From assembly GCA_019695185.1 (NCBI GenBank), contig JAIBAN010000028.1, positions 1 to 64,000 of the forward strand: a DNA stretch of 64,000 bases, in the 5' to 3' direction. Source of the DNA: Blastocatellia bacterium (GTDB lineage: Bacteria > Acidobacteriota > Blastocatellia > Chloracidobacteriales > Chloracidobacteriaceae). Below the pieces are notes generated by a model, which worked only from the letters and a program-made list of their open reading frames with translations, had not been told where the DNA came from and did not search any database. Both the position numbers and the translations under genes were made by a program. Positions 36,387 to 45,857 of this stretch are shown piece by piece (position 1 is the first letter of the stretch; each line of letters opens with the position of its first letter).

Positions 36387-37535
36387 CTACTCCAACTGTT
36401 TGCGGAACTGCCAGGCGCTGAGGCCCACCAACACCACGGCAAAGGCAAAGAGCGCCAGCAGGTTCGGATAGATGATGTCGAGCCCTGCGCCTTTGAGCAA
36501 AACACCCCGTGCAATCGTGGCGAAATGCCGGACCGGATTGATAATCGTCAACGGCTGGACCCAATGAGGCATTCCTTCAAGCGGCGAAGTCGCTCCCGAA
36601 AGCAACGCAATCGGCGGATTGACGAAGAAGTTCAAAAGCTGGGCCTGCTGCTGTGATTTCGAGAACGTCGCCAGAAACGTTCCCAGGCCGATACCGGCAA
36701 AGACACAGAGGGCTCCGGCGCAAAAGAGCACCAGCAAACTGCCGCGCATCGGCATGTCAAACACCAGCCGCATAATCAGGAGCGCCAGCCAGACATCGCA
36801 CGAAAGCAGGAGAAAAACCGGCGTGATTTTGGCCACGATGATTTCAGTTGCTCCCGCCGGGGTCATCAGGAGTTGTTCAATCGTTCCGGCTTCCTTTTCC
36901 TTGACCAGCGCTCCGGCGGCGACCAGCGACCCATTGAGCACCAGCAAAATGCCCAGCACACCCGCCAGCATAAACCACGAGCTGCGCAGTCCGGGGTTGA
37001 AGAGCAGGGCCACCCGGGCGGTCAGGTTGGGTTTGATAACCGGGCTTTCCATTTTTACCGGAGCCAAACCGTTCCGTTGATTGAAAGCCATCATGGTCCG
37101 TTGCGCGTAGCTGGAGGCAATTCCAGCCCGGTTGGAATCCACGCCGTCAAAGGCCAATTGCACGGTTGACGGCTGGCGGGCTTCGAAACGTTTGGCAAAA
37201 TCACTCGGAATGACCAGCCCGGCATCCAAATTGCCCGAACTGAGCGCCCGGCCCAATTCCGTCGGAGATTGATAATAGGCCGCCACCTGAAACGCCTGCC
37301 CTTCAACAAAAGCTGAAATCAGTTCGCGGCTGACAGCCGTGCGATTCTCGTCCACGACACCCAAACGAAGGTTGGTCACTTCGGGATTGAGCGCAAATCC
37401 CAGCAAAATAAGCTGAATCGTCGGAGGTACAATCAAGGCCACCACCATTTGCCGGTCCCGTTGAATTTGCCGCAATTCTTTGACAAACAGCGCCCACAGC
37501 CGCATTCCCGTAATTTTTTGGATCAGGTTTTTCAT
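36387..37535 (-). CDS. ABC-2 export permease (YbhR-like)
   Basis: 382 aa. One N-terminal helix (FVKELRQIQRDRQMVVALIV), a large extracytoplasmic loop (about 55-175), then five to six helices, the ABC-2 permease pattern. It is the last gene of a minus-strand operon (STAS, HlyD, double ATPase, permease, permease) with the order of E. coli ybhGFSR-type exporters. An open frame continues upstream to 37832 through intergenic repeats, so ATG 37535 is used. Confidence 0.88.
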   Translation of the reverse strand: MKNLIQKITGMRLWALFVKELRQIQRDRQMVVALIVPPTIQLILLGFALNPEVTNLRLGVVDENRTAVSRELISAFVEGQAFQVAAYYQSPTELGRALSSGNLDAGLVIPSDFAKRFEARQPSTVQLAFDGVDSNRAGIASSYAQRTMMAFNQRNGLAPVKMESPVIKPNLTARVALLFNPGLRSSWFMLAGVLGILLVLNGSLVAAGALVKEKEAGTIEQLLMTPAGATEIIVAKITPVFLLLSCDVWLALLIMRLVFDMPMRGSLLVLFCAGALCVFAGIGLGTFLATFSKSQQQAQLLNFFVNPPIALLSGATSPLEGMPHWVQPLTIINPVRHFATIARGVLLKGAGLDIIYPNLLALFAFAVVLVGLSAWQFRKQLE

Positions 37536-37596
37536 ATGACTTCTCATTTCAATGTTCGCCAGGGTCCAGGTATTTTGACAAAACAAGTCGGTTGGG

Positions 37597-37662
37597 CGCT
37601 CCGGTCGGAGCGCATTCCGGTAGCCAGGGGTTTCGCTCCGCTCCACGCCCTGGCTACCATAA
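37597..37662. repeat. Dispersed CATTCCGGTAGCCAGGG repeat, second copy
   Basis: GCTCCGGTCGGAGCGCATTC followed by CGGTAGCCAGGGG matches the copy at 36041-36074. Here the sequence is extended into an inverted partner (CCCTGGCTACC, about 37649-37659). It lies between the two permease genes. Confidence 0.65.
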
Positions 37663-37741
37663 TCTGCCCCTGCCGGGGCAGAAAAACTGTCAATCCATCC
37701 AGAGTCCGGAGCTTGATGTCTTTCCAAGACTCCCAAGACTT

Positions 37742-38854
37742 TTAATCTTCTAGTTGCATGTTCCGCATCTTGCGCCACGCCACGAACAGGAACAGGGTGC
37801 CCAGCACGAGCAGGGCCACATGCGAAGGCCAAACCGCCGGCCAGCCGCCGCCCCGCACAAAAGCGTCCCTCGTGATTTCAATGAAATAGCGGGCCGGGAC
37901 GAAGTTGGAAATCCAGCGGATGCTGGCCGGAATGTTGGAAATCGGGAACATGAAGCCGGACAACAGAAACGAAAACAGGAAACAGACCATGGCAATTGCC
38001 TGAATGGTGGATGCCTGGTCCCGGATGGAAGCTCCGGTCATTACTCCAAAGGCAACACAGCAAAAGAGATAGACGACCGTTCCGACCAGAAAGGGAATCG
38101 GGCTGGCGACAAAATGAATGCCAAAGAGCCACATCCCCAGCAGCACAATCAAAGCCCACTCAGCCACGGCCAGGATGAAAAACGCCAGCGTTTTCCCCAG
38201 CAGATATTCGTGGGCCGAAATGCTTGAGACATAGACTTGCAGGATGGTCTTCTGTTCGGTTTCGCGTGACATGGCCAGGGCTGCCAGCAACGGAGGAAAC
38301 AGTGCCAGCACCACCGCCATTGCACCGGGACCAATGTATTTGTCCGAATCGCCTCCGGGATTGAACCAAATCCGGGTTTCGGCTTTGATGACCGGGGCTA
38401 TCTCAGCCCCTTTCAGCCCATGTTCCCTGAGAAATGCTTCGGTTAAAGCCGCCGCCTGTCCGCGCAGGGTCGTGGCCGTGTTGGAATCGGTCGCGTCAAT
38501 CACCCATTGCACTTCGGCTTTGCGGCCCCGTTCGAGGTCGCGCTCAAACTGCGGCGGAATAATCACCACGATGCGGGCTTGTTCCTTGGCCAGCAGGGTT
38601 TCCGGTTTTTCGTCGGGAGCTGCTTCAACCAGTTTGTAAGAACCGGAAGCCATCAGCGTTTCCACATACTGGCGCGAGCGCGGTGTCTGGTCATAATCCC
38701 GAATCACCAGTGGCAACCCCGTGACGGTAAAGGAAATCACCTTGCCGTAGAGCACCAGCAGAATCAACGGCAGGACCAGCGCCAGCGCCAACGTCAAACG
38801 GTCACGGGTGACCTGTTTCAGTTCTTTGATAGCTTGGGCAATGATTCGTTTCAT
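37742..38854 (-). CDS. ABC-2 export permease (YbhS-like)
   Basis: 370 aa. Topology as for its neighbour: helix 1 (DRLTLALALVLPLILLVLYG), extracytoplasmic loop with ETRIWFNPGG as in YbhS, then five to six helices and the conserved PARYFIEITRD before the last one. Heterodimer with the downstream permease is likely. AAGGC precedes the start. Confidence 0.9.
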   Translation of the reverse strand: MKRIIAQAIKELKQVTRDRLTLALALVLPLILLVLYGKVISFTVTGLPLVIRDYDQTPRSRQYVETLMASGSYKLVEAAPDEKPETLLAKEQARIVVIIPPQFERDLERGRKAEVQWVIDATDSNTATTLRGQAAALTEAFLREHGLKGAEIAPVIKAETRIWFNPGGDSDKYIGPGAMAVVLALFPPLLAALAMSRETEQKTILQVYVSSISAHEYLLGKTLAFFILAVAEWALIVLLGMWLFGIHFVASPIPFLVGTVVYLFCCVAFGVMTGASIRDQASTIQAIAMVCFLFSFLLSGFMFPISNIPASIRWISNFVPARYFIEITRDAFVRGGGWPAVWPSHVALLVLGTLFLFVAWRKMRNMQLED

Positions 38855-38865
38855 ATAAGCCTTGC

Positions 38866-39080
38866 GAGTCTAGGGAGTCTAGGGAGTCTAGGGAGTCTAG
38901 GGAGTCTAGGGAGTCTAGGGAGTCTAGGGAGTCTAGGGAGTCTAGGGAGTCTGGGGAATCAGGAATTTCTTTTCACCCTGTCACCTTCTTCACTCTTCAC
39001 TTTTCCAGGCTTTAGACTCCCAAGACTCCCAAGACTCCCAAGACTCCCAAGACTTGATTTAGTCCTCAGTCCTCAGTCCT
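38866..39080. repeat. Long paired 9-bp arrays (GGGAGTCTA / GACTCCCAA) plus CAGTCCT
   Basis: About nine GGGAGTCTA units (38868-38950) face four GACTCCCAA units (39014-39054). Three CAGTCCT heptamers and TTTTTTT follow (39060-39084). They separate the ATPase gene from its permease gene within one operon. Confidence 0.85.
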
Positions 39081-41059
39081 TTTTTTCGGACCTGTTCAAC
39101 CACGGCGATAAAGACATCTTCCAGCGAAAACCGTTCCGGCTGGGCTTTCAGCACCTGAAGGTTGTGCTGCTTCAGTTGTTGGATAATCTGCCGGATGCCT
39201 GTTTCGGCGTCGCTTTCGACAATCACATGGAGCCGGTCGCCAAAGAGCGACACGCGCCAGGGTTCCATCTCCAGTTTGAGCAGGTTGGCGGCCTGTTGCG
39301 GCTGGCTGACAATCAGTTCCAGCAACTGGCCCGGCTGCGCGGCCTTGATGTTGGTGGGAGTGCCCTGGGCAACCAGTTTTCCGGCTACCATGAGACCCAG
39401 CCGGTTGCATTGTTCGGCTTCCTCCAGATAGTGGGTCGTCACCAGAATCGCCACACCCCGGTCGGCCAACTGGTTAATCATTTTCCAGAAAGCCCGGCGG
39501 GCCAGTGGGTCCACGCCGGAGGTCGGTTCATCCAGAAAGAGCACCTGCGGCTCGTGCATAATCGCGGCTCCAAAGGCAACCCGCTGTTTCCAGCCACCCG
39601 GCAGGGAACTGGTGAGAATGTCGCCTTTTCCTTCCAGTCCGGAAAACTCCAGCACCCAGCGTTTTCGCTCTTCCCGGAGTTCGGTCGGCACCTGATAGAC
39701 ACCAGCGAAGAAATCCAGATTGGCGTTGATGGTCAAATCGTCATAGAGCGAGAACTTTTGCGACATATAGCCAATCTTTTGCCGCACCTGACTGGACCGC
39801 AAACTGCCCTGCGCCCCGGCCAGTTCGATAGCCCCACTTGACGGAGCCAGCAACCCGCACAAAATCTTGATGGTAGTGGTTTTGCCGGCTCCGTTGGCTC
39901 CGAGCAGGCCGTAAATTTCGCCGTATTTGACTTCGAGATTGACATCGTTGACGGCATGAAAGGCACCAAACCGCTTGTGCAGGCCGTTGGCCCCGATGGC
40001 GATTCCAGCCCTGGAGGGAGAAAACGGCTCCCGCCGGGAAGGGAAGGCCGGAATCCGCTGTTCACCGTTCAGCTCACGCAAAATCGAGACAAACGCATTT
40101 TCCAGAGTGGGCTCGCCCACGGTGATTTCCCTGGTTTCGAGTCCTGCCGTCGTTAAGGTCTGGCGGGCTTCGGCTTCGCCTTTGGCGGTGTCGCGCACCA
40201 TGACATCCAGCCGGTCGCCAAAGCGTTGGACATCCACAATTTCCCGGCCACTTTGCAAAAGGTCTTCAGCCTGCCCCAGGTCGGAGGTCCGCAGTTCCAG
40301 CCGATGGAGCCCCAGGCCGTTGCGGATTTCCGCCGGGCTGCCGATTTGGCGAATCAGGCCGTCGTGCATGAGCGCCACCCGCTGACAGCGTTCGGCTTCG
40401 TCCAGATAGGGCGTGGCCACCACGATGGTCATGCCTGTGCCGGAAAGATGGGCCAGCGTATCCCAAAATTCGCGGCGGGAAACCGGGTCCACACCTGTGG
40501 TCGGCTCATCCAGCAGGAGCACTTTGGGTTCGGCAATCAAGGCGCAGACCAGGGCCAGTTTTTGTTTCATGCCGCCGCTCAGTTTGCCCGCCAGCCGGTC
40601 GGTAAAGCGGTCCATATCGAACATCTTCAGGTAGCGGCCTCCCCGCTCGGCAATTTCCCGTTTGGAGAGTTTGCGCAGCATTCCCACGTAGAGCAGGTTT
40701 TCCTCCACGCTCATATCCTGATAGAGACTGAAGCTCTGTGTCAGATACCCGATGGAGGAGCGGGCGTCGCGGGCGTTCTGGCCAAACACGGTGGTTTCGC
40801 CGGAAGTCGCCTGCATCACACCGCCCAGAATTTGGAAAATCGAAGTCTTTCCGGACCCGTCCGGACCAATCAAACCAAAGAGTTCGCCTTTCGGGATTTC
40901 CAAATCAACGCCGCGCACGGCCTGAATCGTGCCGTAGCTTTTCCGCAAACCCGCAATCCGGATTGCGATGTCCGGCTGGTCCGCTGCCGGAGTGTTCCAA
41001 CTGACTTTGATTTCGTTGGGCAAAAACGTATTGGGAGCGGTTTCCATGAGTGTGTTCAT
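39059..41059 (-). CDS. ABC exporter ATPase with two nucleotide-binding domains (YbhF-like)
   Basis: 666 aa, two complete ABC domains in one chain. NBD1 (about 30-250): P-loop GPDGSGKTS, signature LSGGMKQK, Walker B VLLLDEPTTG. NBD2 (about 345-570): P-loop GANGAGKTT, signature LPGGWKQR, Walker B VLFLDEPTSG. It energises the two permeases downstream. The frame upstream of ATG 41059 is low-complexity repeat and excluded. Confidence 0.92.
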   Translation of the reverse strand: MNTLMETAPNTFLPNEIKVSWNTPAADQPDIAIRIAGLRKSYGTIQAVRGVDLEIPKGELFGLIGPDGSGKTSIFQILGGVMQATSGETTVFGQNARDARSSIGYLTQSFSLYQDMSVEENLLYVGMLRKLSKREIAERGGRYLKMFDMDRFTDRLAGKLSGGMKQKLALVCALIAEPKVLLLDEPTTGVDPVSRREFWDTLAHLSGTGMTIVVATPYLDEAERCQRVALMHDGLIRQIGSPAEIRNGLGLHRLELRTSDLGQAEDLLQSGREIVDVQRFGDRLDVMVRDTAKGEAEARQTLTTAGLETREITVGEPTLENAFVSILRELNGEQRIPAFPSRREPFSPSRAGIAIGANGLHKRFGAFHAVNDVNLEVKYGEIYGLLGANGAGKTTTIKILCGLLAPSSGAIELAGAQGSLRSSQVRQKIGYMSQKFSLYDDLTINANLDFFAGVYQVPTELREERKRWVLEFSGLEGKGDILTSSLPGGWKQRVAFGAAIMHEPQVLFLDEPTSGVDPLARRAFWKMINQLADRGVAILVTTHYLEEAEQCNRLGLMVAGKLVAQGTPTNIKAAQPGQLLELIVSQPQQAANLLKLEMEPWRVSLFGDRLHVIVESDAETGIRQIIQQLKQHNLQVLKAQPERFSLEDVFIAVVEQVRKKGLRTED

Positions 41060-41084
41060 AACAAGGCTTTCAAAAATTTTTATC

Positions 41085-41210
41085 CGCGAAGGACGCGAAG
41101 AAACGCGAAGCAAGGCAAAGAAGTTAGGACTGAGGACTGAGGATTTTTGGCCTTCCATCCTCGATTTCTGAGATAAGTTCAACCTATGAACTCAGTCCTC
41201 AGTCCTTGAT
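41085..41210. repeat. CGCGAAG units and GGACTGA / CAGTCCT pair
   Basis: CGCGAAGGACGCGAAGAAAC at about 41088 is a short CGCGAAG direct repeat. GGACTGA units (41128-41142) face CAGTCCT units (41193-41208), the latter running into the stop of the HlyD gene. Confidence 0.65.
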
Positions 41211-42374
41211 TTTGATTTCACCGTCCGCCGGCATTCCCGGCTTGGCGAACCCCTGGGGATTGGTGATGCTCAGTTTGACGCCAACCACCTGTTTCACCCG
41301 GTCATCCTGAAAGTAAGTGTTTTCCGGCGTGAACGAAGCCTGCGGGTCAATTCGGGAAACCACGGCTTCGAGCGGCTGTTTCGGGTTCGAATCCAGATAG
41401 ACACGGGCCGTCTGTCCGTTGCGGACCAGCCCGATTTGCCCTTCCGGAATAAAGCCGCGCAGATAGACGGTGTTCAGGTTGACCAGGGAGACAAGCGGGG
41501 TTCCCACCGCGACGACTTCACCCGGTTCAACCATGCGGGTCACCACGGTGCCGTCAAACGGAGCCAGTACCTGCAAGTCCTTGCGGTTGGCCTGGGCTTC
41601 CTGGAGTTCAGCCCGTGCCCGTTTGGCATCAGCCGCAGCCAATTGAATCGTTGCCTGAGCCTGCTGAATCCGTTGTTCAATCACAGCCACTTGAGCTTGG
41701 CGAATAGTCGGGTTGTCGAGGTTGGCTTGCGCGGCGTGCAATGCGCCTTGGGCAGCTTCGACTTGTTTTTGGGCAGCTTCGACCAAAGCTTTTTGGGTTT
41801 TGGAATTGGTTGCCGCCAGTTTTCCTTCGCGGGCAGGAGAAATCCCCTCAGCCACCAATGCCGAGGTTCTTTCCTCGTCATACAGCGCTTGTTGGTAACC
41901 AGCCTGTGCCTGAACCAGATTGGCTTCGGCAGCCGCCACAAGGGATTGAGCCTGGCTGATACGGCCATCTGCATCCACTTTGGCCTGGTTGACACCCAAT
42001 TGGCTTTGGGCCAGTTCCGCCTGCAACACCGTCACCTGTTCCTGAGCCTGGAGGACCGAGGCTTCAGCTTGCGTGACACGAGCCTGGGCCTGCTGTTCGC
42101 GGGCTTTGACCTGTTCATCATCAAGCACGGCAATCACTTGACCGGCTTTCACCTGGTCGCCTTCGCGGACTGTAATTTCCCGCACCCGTCCGGCAGCTTT
42201 GGCCGCCAGTTGAGCGTCATCACTTTCAATCCGCCCGCTCAGGGGAACCACACCACTTGGACGGGCAGGCGGCAGGAAAAAACGCCATCCGGTTACCAAC
42301 AGAACGCTGACCAGCGCCAAGCCCACAAGCACAATGCGGGCGGTTTTTTTCGTATCTTTTTTCAATTCCGACAT
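41199..42374 (-). CDS. HlyD-family membrane fusion protein (YbhG-like)
   Basis: 391 aa. One N-terminal helix (about 12-32), lipoyl half (RVREITVREGDQVKAGQVIA), a long coiled coil rich in Ala/Gln (about 90-260), then LQVLAPFDGTVVTRMVEPGE and a beta barrel. It is the adaptor of the exporter formed by the downstream ATPase and permeases. AGGAGA ribosome site. Confidence 0.92.
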   Translation of the reverse strand: MSELKKDTKKTARIVLVGLALVSVLLVTGWRFFLPPARPSGVVPLSGRIESDDAQLAAKAAGRVREITVREGDQVKAGQVIAVLDDEQVKAREQQAQARVTQAEASVLQAQEQVTVLQAELAQSQLGVNQAKVDADGRISQAQSLVAAAEANLVQAQAGYQQALYDEERTSALVAEGISPAREGKLAATNSKTQKALVEAAQKQVEAAQGALHAAQANLDNPTIRQAQVAVIEQRIQQAQATIQLAAADAKRARAELQEAQANRKDLQVLAPFDGTVVTRMVEPGEVVAVGTPLVSLVNLNTVYLRGFIPEGQIGLVRNGQTARVYLDSNPKQPLEAVVSRIDPQASFTPENTYFQDDRVKQVVGVKLSITNPQGFAKPGMPADGEIKIKD

Positions 42375-42392
42375 ATTTTTCTCCTGACTGTA

Positions 42393-42686
42393 TCAATTGC
42401 GGTGTTCCAACAAGTGAGGCCGTGTAATTTCCGCCACAATGGTTTTAATCAGCAGGTCCGTCGCCAGCAGCTCCGCGCCATCCCGATGGAGGAGCGCCAG
42501 CAGCGCCTTGCCGGCCTCGTCCACAAAGGTCACTTCCCGGAGGTCAATCCGGCGGGTCCGTTCCCGTTCAAAGACAAAGGTTTCATGCCAAAAAAGCAAA
42601 AGCTCCCGGACCCATTCCTGAGTCAAAGCCCCTTCCAATTTGACGGTTACCGTTTGGGCACTGTGTTCTGCTGTAATCTTCATCAT
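42393..42686 (-). CDS. STAS-domain protein
   Basis: 97 aa. A single STAS domain of the SpoIIAA/anti-anti-sigma fold: VTVKLEGALTQEWV, RRIDLREVTFVDEAGKALLALL. The usual phosphorylated Ser of the D-S-x-G motif is Glu (VDEAG), so a partner-switch kinase could not act in the classic way. It lies 18 bp before the HlyD gene and is the first gene of the exporter operon, suggesting a regulatory or scaffolding role for that exporter. Confidence 0.75.
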   Translation of the reverse strand: MMKITAEHSAQTVTVKLEGALTQEWVRELLLFWHETFVFERERTRRIDLREVTFVDEAGKALLALLHRDGAELLATDLLIKTIVAEITRPHLLEHRN

Positions 42687-42998
42687 GGTGCGTGCTCCAC
42701 TTGCTGCCCTCTCTTTGCGCAATTCCCTTGCCAAAGATTTTCCGGCACGTGGAAACCACATGGAAGTAAAACCATTCAAAAGACTTAAAAGGAAAATTCA
42801 AGCTGGTGGGAAAGGGCCGTGCCGAAGCAAGTGCCGAAGCAAGTGCCGCCGATATTTCGGCAGGTGCCGATATTTCGGCATTGAGAATTGAGAATTGATA
42901 ATTGAGAATCAAATCAAGCATTTCTTCCCGCATCCAACCTGAATTTGATTGAGGATGGAAACCAGGGGTTTTAATTCTCAATTCTCAATTCTCAATTC
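42687..42998. repeat. 312-bp gap with GCCGAAGCAAGT, TATTTCGGCA and heptamer arrays
   Basis: Contains GCCGAAGCAAGT twice (about 42821-42844), TATTTCGGCA twice (about 42851-42881), and inverted heptamer arrays GAGAATT (42883-42908) and TTCTCAA (42972-43015). The part next to 42687 should hold the exporter operon promoter; no clear boxes were seen. Confidence 0.65.
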
Positions 42999-45629
42999 TC
43001 AATTCTCAATTCTCTTCGAGATTCCCAGTTTCTGCATTTTTGATTGAAGGGTGGTGCGTTTCATGCCCAGGCGGGCGGCGGCTCCGGTGGGGCCACCGAC
43101 AACCCAGTTGGTTTGGCGGAGCACGCGGAGGATATGTTCGCGTTCGGTGGCTTCAAGTGTGGAAACAGGTGTGGCAGGTGTTTCCGCCGGAGTTTTGCAT
43201 TTCAGTTCGGCCAGCGGGATTTCAAGCTGGGGGCCAGTCGTTAGAATGGTGGCCCGTTCGATAAAGTTTTCGAGTTCGCGGATATTGCCGGGCCAATGAT
43301 AGGAGGCCAGGGCCTGCATGGATTCGGTCGGGATGGTTTCAATCCGTTTGCCCATCCGTTTGCCAAACTTGCTGGCGAAATAGCTGACCAGCAGCGGAAG
43401 GTCTTCCGGGCGTTCGCGCAAAGGGGGAATCGTCAGGGGAAAGACATTAAGCCGGTAATAGAGGTCACGGCGAAACTGATTTTGTTCGACCAGGTGGGCC
43501 AAATCGCGGTTGGTGGCCGCCACCACCCTGACGTTGACCCGTTGGGTGCGGGTGCTGCCCAGTCGTTCAAATTCTTGTTCCTGCAAGACCCGCAGCAGCT
43601 TGGGCTGGAGTTCCAGCGGAATTTCCCCGATTTCGTCCAGAAACAGGGTGCCGCGATGAGCCAGTTCAAACCGTCCGGCACGGGGGGCAATGGCTCCGGT
43701 AAAGGCTCCCTTTTCGTGGCCAAACAGCTCGCTCTCCAGCAAGCCGGTGGGAATCGCCGCACAATTGAGTTTGACCAGCGTATGCGGGCGGCGCTGGCTC
43801 AGATTATGGATAGCCCGCGCAATGATTTCCTTGCCCGTACCGGTTTCCCCGTAAATGAGCACGGTGGAATCCAGCGGAGCCACGGTTTCAACCTGTTTCA
43901 AAATGCGTTTGAATGACGGACTGACACCGATAATCTGCTCAAAATTCCAGACGCTGTGGAGTTCTTCCTCCAGGTAGAGTTTTTCCTGCGTGACCTTGTT
44001 TTTGAGGGCTTCGATTTCCTGATAGGCCAGCGCATTTTCCACGGCAATCGCCACCTGTCCGGAAATCATGTTCAACAGTTCCAGGTGGGCTTCGGTAAAA
44101 GCCAGTTCCTGGGTGCTGGCAATGCCCAGAATTCCCAGTTTCCGTCCATGCGAAGTCAGGGGAACCATACAACTGGATTTCCGGCCACCAACGGCAGTAT
44201 GCAGCGAATCGCGCGAAAACCGCTCCGGGTCTGGCCGTTTGAGCAGTAGCGGTTCTCCCGAACGGAAGACATACCCTGCCGGAGTTCCTTCCAGTTGAAT
44301 GACATCACCGGCTCTCAGGACTTTGAATTGCGTGGACAGGTTGCTGACAAACATGCGCAAGTGATTTTGTTCGGGCTCGAACAGGGCAATTCCTGCCGCT
44401 TCGAGCGGCATCAGATTCCGGAGCAGATTTGAAATGGAACAGACCAGTTCATGCAGGTCCAGATGTGCCACCACCGCATTGTTGACTTCGAGCAGGAACC
44501 GCAGGTGGTCGCGCTCACGTTCGGCCTCTTGTTCGGCCTGCCGGGCGCGTTTGAAATTAAGGGCGTTGTCAACCGCAATGGCAATCTGGCGGGCAACCTG
44601 AATCTGCAAGGAAATTTCGGCAGGCGTGAATTCCTTGTCACGCATTCTGACAATATCGAGTGTACCAAGCGGCTTGCCCCGCGAAACCAATGGCACCGCG
44701 CAACCCGTTCGGATACCACGAGCCAAAACCTGTTGGACAAGTGGCGAGGCGGATTCTTTCAGTTTTTCATAGGTGGCCACATAAGGTTCAAGTGAAAAAA
44801 ACGCTGCATAGCCTGGCAAATCCTCATCCAACGGCAGCCAGGTGCCTTCTTCGACCGGAGGTGATGCTTTCCGGGCTAAATCCGGATGTGGCTCCAGCGC
44901 ATAGGCGCAGAGCATCTTTTTGTCTTCGTCATAGAGCGTCAGGGCGGTTCCGTCACATTCGAAAATCCGATGAATCCAGGTGGCAATGAGGGCAAAAAGT
45001 TCACGGATTTCCAGGCGGGAGGTCAGGGCATTTGAAACATCAAGCAAGAGTTGGAGCTGGTTGAGATGCCGGGCATGTTCCTGTTCAATGCGGTTGCAGC
45101 GCTCAAAAATCAGTATGTTGGCAACTCCCAGAGCCAGTTGCCGGGCCAGACACCCCAGCAAGGCGGATTCCGTTTCCCGGTACCGGAAGGCTTCGGCACT
45201 GACAAAGCCCAACACTCCCAACCGTTCTTCGGCAACCGTTACCGGAAAGAGGCAATAGGATTGCACTTCTTTCCCAAACATAGGCTGCCATTCTTTTCGG
45301 GAAAGATGTTCCTGCACCGCATCTTCCACAAAAAGCGGTTGCTGGTTCGTCCACACCCAACCGGCGGAAGTGTCTTCGAGGCTGACAGAGGCAGGCAAAA
45401 CAACTTGGTGTGCTGTCAGTTGCCGAAAAAGTCGTAGGTGCAAAAAAGGCTGGGTAGCCTCCTGCACCAGAATCAACAAACCGTCACACGGTGCAACCTG
45501 ACTGAAAGAAGGAAGCACGGCGGTCATAAATGATTCCAAATCACGGGATTTGGCCGCTGCTTCGGGGATGTCCAACAGGACCTGATAGGATTCAGGTCGC
45601 AGGTCTTTCGAAGGGTTTTGTGACGGCAT
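42999..45629 (-). CDS. Sigma-54-dependent regulator with three GAF domains
   Basis: 876 aa, FhlA-like layout. Three GAF sensor domains (about 15-165, 185-350, 375-530), a short coiled coil, then the sigma-54 AAA+ domain (about 560-790: Walker [15 protein letters not shown] loop that contacts sigma-54, Walker [11 protein letters not shown]), and a Fis-type HTH at the end ([21 protein letters not shown]). All activator motifs are intact. It is divergent from cstA, which is a possible target. ATG 45629 is preferred; an upstream ATG at 45704 would add 25 residues. Confidence 0.93.
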   Translation of the reverse strand: MPSQNPSKDLRPESYQVLLDIPEAAAKSRDLESFMTAVLPSFSQVAPCDGLLILVQEATQPFLHLRLFRQLTAHQVVLPASVSLEDTSAGWVWTNQQPLFVEDAVQEHLSRKEWQPMFGKEVQSYCLFPVTVAEERLGVLGFVSAEAFRYRETESALLGCLARQLALGVANILIFERCNRIEQEHARHLNQLQLLLDVSNALTSRLEIRELFALIATWIHRIFECDGTALTLYDEDKKMLCAYALEPHPDLARKASPPVEEGTWLPLDEDLPGYAAFFSLEPYVATYEKLKESASPLVQQVLARGIRTGCAVPLVSRGKPLGTLDIVRMRDKEFTPAEISLQIQVARQIAIAVDNALNFKRARQAEQEAERERDHLRFLLEVNNAVVAHLDLHELVCSISNLLRNLMPLEAAGIALFEPEQNHLRMFVSNLSTQFKVLRAGDVIQLEGTPAGYVFRSGEPLLLKRPDPERFSRDSLHTAVGGRKSSCMVPLTSHGRKLGILGIASTQELAFTEAHLELLNMISGQVAIAVENALAYQEIEALKNKVTQEKLYLEEELHSVWNFEQIIGVSPSFKRILKQVETVAPLDSTVLIYGETGTGKEIIARAIHNLSQRRPHTLVKLNCAAIPTGLLESELFGHEKGAFTGAIAPRAGRFELAHRGTLFLDEIGEIPLELQPKLLRVLQEQEFERLGSTRTQRVNVRVVAATNRDLAHLVEQNQFRRDLYYRLNVFPLTIPPLRERPEDLPLLVSYFASKFGKRMGKRIETIPTESMQALASYHWPGNIRELENFIERATILTTGPQLEIPLAELKCKTPAETPATPVSTLEATEREHILRVLRQTNWVVGGPTGAAARLGMKRTTLQSKMQKLGISKRIEN

Positions 45630-45857
45630 ATGTCTGCACCTGGGCCGCAAGGTTGGAAAAAATGTCTTCCTGGCACCGCCGAAAAGGCGCTTTTTCGGTT
45701 GCATTGAAGTATTGAAACTTGTCAGTTGTCAAAGTGATTGTTGGTTCCGGTGAAGAATTGGACTTTTCCCTGTTTCCCACACACAATACGGCACAGCCAC
45801 AAACTGTTTTCCAAAACGTTTCAGTTTCACAACACACAAATCAAAGGAGTCACCTGC

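Noticed and set aside
38866-38955. Regular 9-bp repeats as a CRISPR array
   Set aside because: Units are contiguous, too short and have no unique spacers; no cas genes are present.
38507-39841. 444-codon plus-strand open frame
   Set aside because: It runs antisense through two convincing ABC genes and a repeat array; composition is a shadow of the minus-strand genes.
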